DNA of 6,310 nucleotides from an uncultured Dehalococcoidia bacterium. Its GTDB lineage: Bacteria > Chloroflexota > Dehalococcoidia > Tepidiformales > Tepidiformaceae. The stretch spans positions 1 to 6,310 of the forward strand of contig CALFYR010000100.1 in the NCBI GenBank assembly GCA_937954195.1, in the 5' to 3' direction. Shown here one piece after another: positions 1 to 4,442 of this stretch (position 1 is its first letter; the number at the start of each line of letters is the position of its first letter). The notes beneath the pieces were generated by a model that ran no database searches, was not told where the DNA came from, and saw only the letters and a program-made list of their open reading frames with translations. A program made the position numbers and the translations under genes.

Positions 1-378
1 GCAATAGATAAGTCGTGGGTTGAGAGCGCTAAGGGTGCCGTAGTCCACACCGATCCGAGCCGCGACCCCCGGCCGGTAGTTCGCAATCACGACGTCCGCA
101 TGCTTCACCAGGCGTTCAAGTACCGGCTTCGAGGCCGGGTTCTTCAGGTCGAGCGATATGCTCCGTTTGCCCTTGTTCACCCCCATGAAGCCGCGGCTCT
201 CGAACGGCGCCACCGGCGCCGTATGCCGCCAGAAGTCGCCGTGCGGCGGCTCCACCTTGGTCACGTCGGCGCCAAGGTCGGCCAGCAGTTGGCCTGCGAG
301 CGGTCCCGCGATGTACTCGCTGAAATCCAGCACGCGGACGCCCGAAAGGACGCCCTGGAGTGGTGGTACGTCAACCAC
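1..378 (-). CDS. CaiB/BaiF family (class III) CoA-transferase, N-terminal 126 residues
   Basis: Family III CoA-transferases move CoA from an acyl-CoA donor to a carboxylic acid in the cytoplasm and work as interlocked dimers. The visible N-terminus carries the family signature: GVRVLDFSEYIAGPLAGQLL (residues 12-31), LGADVTKVEPPHGDFWR (about 34-50), the NKGKRSISLDLKNP block (about 68-81), then HADVVIANYRPGVAARIG and the LNPRLIYC stretch at the window edge. The reading frame is open to base 1, so the gene is cut by the window; the catalytic Asp lies further downstream and cannot be checked. The chosen start is GTG at 378-376, giving the short lead of about 10 residues normal before GVRVLDF. It overlaps the last 8 bp of the acyl-CoA dehydrogenase gene, which implies translational coupling and one transcript. 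Family assignment is firm; substrate unknown. Confidence 0.93.
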   Translation of the reverse strand, partial: MVDVPPLQGVLSGVRVLDFSEYIAGPLAGQLLADLGADVTKVEPPHGDFWRHTAPVAPFESRGFMGVNKGKRSISLDLKNPASKPVLERLVKHADVVIANYRPGVAARIGVDYGTLSALNPRLIYC

Positions 379-1507
379 GGGGCATCCCCAGCCCCCGCTG
401 CGCGATGATGTTCCGGTTGATCTCGGAAGTGCCGGCGGCAATCGTCAGCGAAACCGTCGACAGGTAGAACTGCGGGATGCTCCCGCCGATCGGTGCATGA
501 TCGCCACCGAGGATCTGCCCCGTTAGGCCCAGCGTGTTGATGGCCGTTCGTGCCAGCCGCTGGTGCAATTCCGTACCGAGCGTCTTCGCCATCGATGCCT
601 CATAGTTCGGCACCAGTCCCTGGCTTTGCATCCATGCCACCCGGTACGAAAGGAGCCGCCCCGTCGCGAAGCTCAGGTGAATGTCCGCGAGCGCGTTTCG
701 CACCGGTGTTTCATCAAACAGGGTTCCTCGGCCCGAGCGCGACGGGGTCGCTTTCGCGTACTCGAGTGTCTCCTCATACGTTCTGTAACCGCCGATCATT
801 CGGTTGATGCCAGAACGCTCGAAGTCCAGGGTCGCCGTTGAAACGTACCAGCCCCGATTCACTTCCCCAACCACGGACGAGGCGGGCACGCGCACATCCT
901 CGAAGAACACCTCGTTGAACCCGGCCTGGCCGGTCATCTGCATCAATGGCCTGACCGAAATCCCAGGTGATTTCAGGTCAACGAGGAAATACGTAATTCC
1001 CCGGTGCTTCGGCGCATCGGGGTCGGTGCGCGCCAGCAGGATGATGTAGTCGGCCCGGTGCGCATTCGACGTCCAGATCTTCTGTCCGTTGATGACGTAC
1101 GTATCTCCGTCGCGAACCGCCCGGGTCTGGAGCGATGCGAGGTCCGAGCCTGAGCCCGGTTCCGAAAAGCCCTGGCACCAGGTGACCTCGTCGTTCACGA
1201 TCCGGGGGAGGAATTCCTTCTTTTGCTCATCCGTGCCGAAAAGGATGAGCGTCGGCCCAACACGGTCAGCCCCCATCGTTTGCCCGGGCGCGCGGTGGTA
1301 GGCCATCTCCTCGTTGTAGACGAGTTGCTGAAGGTGGTTCGCTTCCTGGCCCCCGAATTCCTTCGGCCACGACATCGTGAGCCAGCCCCTCGCCGCGAGC
1401 TTCTTGGTGAACGACTCGCCCTCGCGGGCTTTCGGCCATTCGGACCGGATGAACGAGCGCACTTCGCTCCGGAACGCCTCTTGTTCGGGCGTGAATCGAA
1501 AATCCAT
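371..1507 (-). CDS. Acyl-CoA dehydrogenase (FadE-like), complete
   Basis: This is an FAD-dependent enzyme of 378 residues, the usual length, that introduces an alpha,beta double bond into an acyl-CoA and passes electrons to an ETF-type carrier. An N-terminal helical domain (MDFRFTPEQEAFRSEVRSFI) is followed by the mid beta-domain signature CQGFSEPGSGSDLAS (111-125), INGQKIWTSNAHRADY (139-154) and VFFEDVRVPASSVVG (200-214). The C-terminal helical domain ends in IAAGTSEINRNIIAQRGLG (356-374). The Glu used as base in MCAD/SCAD at the C-terminal YEGT position is Ala here. However, E230 in TLDFERSGI lies where isovaleryl-CoA and long-chain dehydrogenases, and some mycobacterial FadE enzymes, carry their base, so activity is plausible. 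The ATG at 1507 has GAGG 10 nt upstream. The gene sits 65 bp after the PPDK-N-like gene and overlaps the CoA-transferase, suggesting a shared operon. The exact substrate is not readable. Confidence 0.95.
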   Translation of the reverse strand: MDFRFTPEQEAFRSEVRSFIRSEWPKAREGESFTKKLAARGWLTMSWPKEFGGQEANHLQQLVYNEEMAYHRAPGQTMGADRVGPTLILFGTDEQKKEFLPRIVNDEVTWCQGFSEPGSGSDLASLQTRAVRDGDTYVINGQKIWTSNAHRADYIILLARTDPDAPKHRGITYFLVDLKSPGISVRPLMQMTGQAGFNEVFFEDVRVPASSVVGEVNRGWYVSTATLDFERSGINRMIGGYRTYEETLEYAKATPSRSGRGTLFDETPVRNALADIHLSFATGRLLSYRVAWMQSQGLVPNYEASMAKTLGTELHQRLARTAINTLGLTGQILGGDHAPIGGSIPQFYLSTVSLTIAAGTSEINRNIIAQRGLGMPRG

Positions 1508-1572
1508 AGCTGGTTACCCTCGCGGTTGCTCGCCGCGCGCCAAACTCTACACCGAATACCGGGATGGATGGA

Positions 1573-2301
1573 CTAGGTAGCCGGGACCGCCAGCGAAATG
1601 GTGCGCGCCTGGAAGAGCCAGAGTTTGGCCTCGTAGTCGAAGGCGAACTCCAACTCCTGGGGCGCCAGGAACAGGTCCGAAGCGCGAATCGCCGCCCTCG
1701 TGGCCCAGCGGACCTTCGCGTCGTTCAGCAATGCCGGTGGCGTCGGCCGTTCGACGACCTCCAGTGTTTGCCGGTGGACGCCATAACGCTGGCCCATACT
1801 GGCGATCCGTTCGAGATGCTCGCCGCTTCCGGTCACCGCACGCACCACAATCCGGCTCGGGTCGCCCGTTCGGGTGTCGCCCGCGGTCACGATACCCGAG
1901 CAATCAACGTCGATCATGTGTTGGATGACGATGGCCTGCCGGCCCGGCCAGGCAAGGAGCTCAACGAGCGACTGCATGAAGGCATCGCTGCCGACCACGC
2001 CGAGTCGTGAACCGTGCTGCTCCTCGTGGAGGTCCGATTCGCCAGCCAGTGGCGACGAGCGCACGGCGACCGGTTCGTAATTTGGCGTCAGCGCACGGAA
2101 TTGTGTGAGGACGCTCCGGTAGAGGTCCGCAGGCCAGCTATCGGGGTCTCCGGGCATCTGCTCGGTGAACTCCACCGGTATCACAAAACCGACCGGGACC
2201 TCGAAGCTCGCGCGGGCCAGCTGGCCCAGGCTCGCGCCTTTTTCGCCAAAACGCTGGAGGTTGTCGGGAGGCAGGTCCTTAAGCCAGGGGAGGTGCGCCA
2301 T
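1573..2301 (-). CDS. Standalone PEP synthase/pyruvate phosphate dikinase N-terminal (ATP-grasp) domain protein
   Basis: The 242-residue product matches only the nucleotide-binding N-terminal domain (PPDK_N) of PEP synthase and pyruvate phosphate dikinase. Visible landmarks are FGEKGASLGQLARASFEVPVG (18-38, compare the GGK-ASLGE and VPPGF motifs), VAVRSS (78-83), AIVIQHMIDVDCSGIVTAGD (123-142, compare VVVQRMV..AGVMFT.D), TGDPSRIVVRAVTGSGE, and PQELEFAFD...LWLFQARTIS (214-236), which keeps the Glu and Gln that contact metal and ATP in the family. The phosphohistidine swivelling domain and the C-terminal barrel are absent, with no remnant after the stop. The segment between VAVRSS and the VIQ motif is much shorter than usual, and the glycine-containing SFAG loop is not recognisable (replaced by roughly DLHEEQHGS). 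It may be a partner or regulatory subunit or a degenerate enzyme; function is unknown. No convincing Shine-Dalgarno precedes ATG 2301. It is transcribed divergently from the ImuB-like gene. Confidence 0.85.
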   Translation of the reverse strand: MAHLPWLKDLPPDNLQRFGEKGASLGQLARASFEVPVGFVIPVEFTEQMPGDPDSWPADLYRSVLTQFRALTPNYEPVAVRSSPLAGESDLHEEQHGSRLGVVGSDAFMQSLVELLAWPGRQAIVIQHMIDVDCSGIVTAGDTRTGDPSRIVVRAVTGSGEHLERIASMGQRYGVHRQTLEVVERPTPPALLNDAKVRWATRAAIRASDLFLAPQELEFAFDYEAKLWLFQARTISLAVPAT

Positions 2302-2308
2302 ACGGTCT

Positions 2309-2314
2309 ATCTTA
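2309..2314 (-). promoter_or_regulatory. Candidate -10 element for the PPDK-N-like gene, possibly leaderless
   Basis: On the minus strand TAAGAT stands 7 nt before the ATG at 2301, which would put the transcription start at or beside the start codon. No Shine-Dalgarno is seen in between, consistent with a leaderless mRNA. A matching -35 is not visible, so this is weak. The 10-bp palindrome AAGGGCCCTT (2324-2333) lies just upstream, in what would be the spacer. Confidence 0.3.
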
Positions 2315-2406
2315 GCCGGTTCGAAGGGCCCTTTGCGGGCCTGCAGAACCGCGTTATTCCAATGGTGTATTCGCCATGGCGCCTTATCAATTCAGGCTTT
2401 TCCCTA

Positions 2407-2435
2407 TTGACGTTTTAGAACACATGTTCTAAATT
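2407..2435 (+). promoter_or_regulatory. Promoter of the ImuB-like gene
   Basis: TTGACG (2407-2412, 5 of 6 to TTGACA) and TAAATT (2430-2435, 4 of 6 to TATAAT) are separated by exactly 17 bp, the optimal sigma-70-type spacing. The start of transcription would fall near 2442, leaving a leader of about 21 nt that contains GGAG at 2452-2455, 7 nt before the ATG. The local base composition is clearly more AT-rich than the flanking genes. The LexA-type operator fills the spacer. Confidence 0.75.
2414..2433 (+). promoter_or_regulatory. LexA-type SOS box (GAAC-N4-GTTC)
   Basis: The inverted repeat TTTAGAAC-ACAT-GTTCTAAA has perfect 8-bp arms around a 4-bp centre. The core GAAC-N4-GTTC is the LexA recognition pattern known from Gram-positive bacteria (Cheo box) and several other phyla. 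It lies between the -35 and -10 hexamers and overlaps the -10, so a bound repressor would block RNA polymerase. The gene behind it belongs to a translesion-synthesis family usually under SOS control, which supports the reading independently. That LexA is the binder is inferred; lexA is not in the window. Confidence 0.82.
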
Positions 2436-2462
2436 TGGAAACACCACAAACGGAGATCTGCC

Positions 2463-3383
2463 ATGCGACTCCTCGCTCTCGTCCTCCCCCGCCTCGGCAT
2501 CCAACTGGCCCGCCGGGCCGATTCGTCGCTGATTGGCCGGCCCGTTGCCCTGGTCTCTGGGGCTGGCGAGAGTGCCCTCGTCGCGCTCCCCTCGGTTGAA
2601 GCTACGGCCGGTGGGATAGAGACCGGGATGACGCTCAGCCAGGCTCGGGAGCGCGTCCCATCCCTCGCAGCCATTCCCGACAATGCCGGCGAGTGCCTCG
2701 ATGCGTTGGATGACCTGGCTTCTATTCTGCGCACAAACGCGACAACCAATGTCGCGATTGTGTCGCGCGACGCCATCATCATCTCGCTCCAAGGCCTTGA
2801 GTCGCGTTTTGATGGCGAGTCCGGCGCCGCCAACGCCCTGTCCCGCTTCGCCCGGATGTGGTCCGGCCTCGACGTGCGGGCGGGTGTCGCGGCGACAGCG
2901 GATGGCGCGGTCCACGCGGCCCGCACCGCCCGGCGGTTCCCGGTGATTTGCTCGGGCTCAGGACCGACCGAACGCCTCCCGACTGCCGCCGAACCTCTCG
3001 CGGCTCGTTCCCGGTTCGATGCTCCCCAATCCGCCGCCGCGGTGGAATCCCGCATCGCCCGTTCGCTCACCGCGCTCGAAACCGTGCTCGAAGAGCGTCC
3101 CGGCAGCTACCGGTCGGTCATTGTCGAACTCTCGCGCGGCCGTTCGACGGACCGATGGAACCTCCGCGCGACACAGCCCCTCCACACAGCGGCGGAAGTC
3201 TTCGAACTGGTGCGGAGCCGGATTAGTGCCCACGACCTGGAAGGCGCCACCGCGTTCGCGATCACCCTCGAACGACCGGGTCCGAACGTGCGTGTGGATC
3301 CCTGGCGCCGGCCAGTCGCGACGATGCACACCCTTGCTGGCCCGGCAGTTCCGGTGCAACCGCGGTTGCGGCTCGCGAGCTAA
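2463..3383 (+). CDS. ImuB-like Y-family DNA polymerase homologue, catalytically dead and shortened
   Basis: ImuB proteins are inactive Y-family polymerase relatives that bridge ImuA/ImuC (DnaE2) and the beta clamp in SOS mutagenesis. The N-terminus LLALVLPRLGIQLARR (3-18) matches ImuB (LALWLPRLATDR-like), with the catalytic DxDxFF motif absent. LIGRPVALVSG (23-33), GGIETGMTLSQARERVPSLA (50-69) and VRAGVAATADGAVHAARTAR (138-157) follow the Y-family palm/finger layout. The SIDE motif reads SRDA (101-104), lacking the Glu. A little-finger-like segment follows (about 215-272). At 306 residues it is well short of typical ImuB (about 450-550): the thumb/HhH region is largely missing between about 160 and 212. 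The C-terminal QPRLRL (299-304) resembles a hexapeptide beta-clamp motif such as QLVLGL of Pol IV. GGAG lies 7 nt before ATG. No imuA or dnaE2 is adjacent. It could also be a divergent DinB/UmuC relative. Confidence 0.75.
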   Translation: MRLLALVLPRLGIQLARRADSSLIGRPVALVSGAGESALVALPSVEATAGGIETGMTLSQARERVPSLAAIPDNAGECLDALDDLASILRTNATTNVAIVSRDAIIISLQGLESRFDGESGAANALSRFARMWSGLDVRAGVAATADGAVHAARTARRFPVICSGSGPTERLPTAAEPLAARSRFDAPQSAAAVESRIARSLTALETVLEERPGSYRSVIVELSRGRSTDRWNLRATQPLHTAAEVFELVRSRISAHDLEGATAFAITLERPGPNVRVDPWRRPVATMHTLAGPAVPVQPRLRLAS

Positions 3384-3386
3384 GCC

Positions 3387-3841
3387 CTAGCGTGTCTCGA
3401 CGGTCACGTCGAACCGGTCCTCAGGCTCGTCGTCCAGCGATCCATCCAGCTCCCGGTACTCCATGCTGAGCTGGGACTTCCGACACCAGTAGCTTTCAGC
3501 GTGAACACCTCTGTCCCGGCAGCCCCCTCGACCGGTGACGTTGATCCCGCCGGAACAAATGCGGGCGCGCCATCGAGTTCGAGGAATTCCGGTTCCGGAG
3601 CCACGATGGCCCACGAGAATCCCTCGTCGGGGTTGGATGGCAGCGCCACGATGAGCGTCCCGTTCGCCGCGAGAGCAACGGTCGCCCCGTTGTTCTCTTG
3701 CGTCAGCTGAACTTCGGCTGGTGCGGGCGTCTCACTGCCGTTTGGTTCATCATCGTCGGTGTTCTCACCACACGCTGCTAAGGTGACGGACATACTCACA
3801 AGTAACCCCACCGTCACTGCAGCCAACGATTTCGTATTCAT
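3387..3841 (-). pseudogene. Lipoprotein of the chagasin-like protease inhibitor I42 family, interrupted by one frameshift
   Basis: I42/chagasin proteins inhibit papain-type (C1) cysteine proteases through three loops of an Ig-like fold. From ATG 3841 the product begins MNTKSLAAVTVGLLVSMSVT and has a lipobox LAAC with C24 as the lipidated residue, so it would be exported and membrane-anchored, with an acidic Asp/Glu/Pro-rich linker (about 25-43). NPDEGFSW (70-77) matches the NPTTGYxW loop, and GAAGTEVFTLKATGVG (106-121) matches the Gly-rich loop and FxFKA strand. The frame is then lost at about 3476-3481. The remaining family C-terminus (KSQLSMEYREL...DRFDVTVETR) continues in another frame to TAG at 3387. 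Restoring one base gives 151 residues. Unrepaired, translation runs into an unrelated tail ending at 3404. The RPW loop reads RE-L here. It could be a true pseudogene or a sequence error. It converges on the ImuB-like gene with 3 bp between stops. Confidence 0.8.
3476..3481 (-). other. Frameshift site in the I42 inhibitor gene
   Basis: On the minus strand the codons GGT GTC GGA AGT CCC leave the family frame here. One extra base (for example GTC GGA AAG TCC CAG, a missing A in a short A run) restores V-G-K-S-Q-L-S-M-E-Y, continuous with the conserved C-terminal strand. There is no long slippery run or obvious downstream stem-loop, so programmed frameshifting is unlikely. Confidence 0.75.
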
Positions 3842-3845
3842 CGCG

Positions 3846-3851
3846 ACCTCC
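3846..3851 (-). promoter_or_regulatory. Shine-Dalgarno that sets the inhibitor start
   Basis: GGAGGT on the minus strand stands 4 nt before the ATG at 3841. The same frame is open to an ATG at 3949, but the ribosome site, and the fact that the signal peptide begins MNTK directly at 3841, show that the shorter start is correct. Confidence 0.85.
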
Positions 3852-3914
3852 ATCTGGGAGCATCCGGGTTCCTGTCTGTCGGGAATGCGGACGTTCGATC
3901 CGCTGTTAAGGCGC

Positions 3915-3934
3915 CGAACGGTCCGGAGTGTTCG
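3915..3934. promoter_or_regulatory. 20-bp imperfect palindrome between divergent genes (possible operator)
   Basis: CGAAC and GTTCG arms enclose a TCCGGA core centred at 3924.5; 16 of 20 positions are self-complementary. It lies between the I42 lipoprotein gene (start 3841, minus) and the DUF5655 gene (start 3956, plus), over the expected -35 region of the latter. The GAAC/GTTC half-sites are 12 bp apart, not the 4 bp of the LexA box at 2414, so it is probably not a LexA site. The binder is unknown. Confidence 0.35.
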
Positions 3935-3943
3935 AATACCGGC

Positions 3944-3949
3944 TAGCAT
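3944..3949 (+). promoter_or_regulatory. Candidate -10 element for the DUF5655 gene, possibly leaderless
   Basis: TAGCAT (4 of 6 to TATAAT) lies 6 nt before the ATG at 3956, which would start transcription on the start codon itself. No Shine-Dalgarno is present before this ATG. No clear -35 hexamer is visible; the imperfect palindrome occupies that region. Confidence 0.3.
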
Positions 3950-3955
3950 TGCTCA

Positions 3956-4366
3956 ATGGCCTGGAGCTGCCCGGCCTGTGCCCGCGAGTTCGCCCACAAG
4001 CGAAGTCACGTGTGCGCGCCGGCGATGGGCGAGGCGGAGTACTTTGCGGGTCGCCCCCAGTACGAATTCGACGTGTACCGGGCTGTCCGTTCGCACCTTG
4101 AAGAGCTAGGCCCGGTCATCGTGGAGTTCGTGGGTGTGGGCGTCTTCTTCAAGGCCACCCGAAACGTCGTCGAACTCAGGCCCATGAAGAACTGGATAAA
4201 TGTTGGTTTCGGCCTCAACAGGTTCATGGAACATCCACGAATCAGCCGCACGACTCGCACCAAAGGTCCGAGCACGTACTACGGCGTCCGTGCGATGTCG
4301 GCGGCCGACATCGACGACCAGGTTCGCTCGTGGCTTACGGAGGCCTACCTGGCGAGCGCGGTCTGA
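3956..4366 (+). CDS. Small protein with N-terminal CxxC...HxC zinc finger and DUF5655-like domain
   Basis: The 136-residue product opens with a short putative zinc-binding element: C5, C8, H18 and C20 (WSCPACAREFAHKRSHVC), with H14 as an additional candidate ligand. The rest (about 27-133) resembles DUF5655: YRAVRSHLEELGPVIVEF, FFKATRNVVELRPMKNWINVGFGL, an HPRISRTTRTKGPSTYYGVRAMSAADIDDQVRSWLTEAY ending shared by the family, given here as consecutive conserved blocks. The domain's function is unknown to me; proteins of this kind are usually annotated as hypothetical. There is no signal peptide or membrane segment, so it should be cytosolic. ATG 3956 has no Shine-Dalgarno and may be read from a leaderless mRNA. 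It ends 76 bp before valS on the same strand. The coding call is solid because both the zinc motif and the domain fit a single frame with a good stop. Confidence 0.8.
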   Translation: MAWSCPACAREFAHKRSHVCAPAMGEAEYFAGRPQYEFDVYRAVRSHLEELGPVIVEFVGVGVFFKATRNVVELRPMKNWINVGFGLNRFMEHPRISRTTRTKGPSTYYGVRAMSAADIDDQVRSWLTEAYLASAV

Positions 4367-4378
4367 ACTCGCGGGGCT

Positions 4379-4387
4379 TGCTACACT
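4379..4387 (+). promoter_or_regulatory. Candidate extended -10 promoter of valS
   Basis: TGC-TACACT provides the TGn extension plus a -10 hexamer matching TATAAT at 4 of 6 positions. No good -35 is seen 16-18 bp upstream, which is tolerated in extended -10 promoters. The start of transcription would fall near 4393-4395, right at the base of the following stem-loop. Confidence 0.4.
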
Positions 4388-4392
4388 GAAAC

Positions 4393-4416
4393 GCCACGGC
4401 TCGAACCTGCCGTGGC
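4393..4416 (+). promoter_or_regulatory. Perfect 8-bp stem-loop in the valS leader
   Basis: GCCACGGC pairs perfectly with GCCGTGGC around the 8-nt loop TCGAACCT. It lies 26 nt after the DUF5655 stop and 26 nt before the valS ATG. It is followed by AAATTCG rather than a U run, so it is a poor intrinsic terminator. It could be a 5'-end stabilising hairpin of the valS mRNA or a leader control element. There is no sign of a T-box (no long leader, no conserved T-box sequence). Confidence 0.55.
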
Positions 4417-4430
4417 AAATTCGTCTCCCC

Positions 4431-4434
4431 AGGA
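4431..4434 (+). promoter_or_regulatory. Ribosome binding site that decides the valS start
   Basis: AGGA is only 2 nt from the ATG at 4437 but 8 nt from the in-frame ATG at 4443, the normal spacing. The second ATG is therefore the preferred start. Confidence 0.65.
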
Positions 4435-4442
4435 ATATGGAA

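Noticed and set aside
2372..2381. CGCCATGGCG palindrome in the divergent region as an operator
   Set aside because: It is a 10-bp GC-rich palindrome without further symmetry or a clear relation to a promoter element; likely chance.
2429..3070. 213-residue minus-strand open frame opposite the ImuB-like gene
   Set aside because: Arg/Ser/Ala-rich low-complexity translation with no family pattern; the plus strand has a promoter, operator, ribosome site and a recognisable Y-family product.
3371..3380. GCTCGCGAGC palindrome at the end of the ImuB-like gene as a terminator
   Set aside because: It is inside the coding end, short, and not followed by a U run.
3404..3475. Alternative C-terminus of the I42 protein in the unshifted frame
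   Set aside because: The residues after the shift (PSSAWSTGSW...) have no family similarity, whereas the other frame gives the expected inhibitor C-terminal strand.
3915..3934. Second LexA box
   Set aside because: The GAAC and GTTC half-sites are separated by 12 bp rather than 4 bp, unlike the clear box at 2414-2433.
4393..4416. Minus-strand reading GGTTCGAGCC of the valS leader hairpin resembles a tRNA T-arm
   Set aside because: The bases around the TTCGAGC loop pair for only one position in T-arm register, and no acceptor, D or anticodon arms are found nearby.
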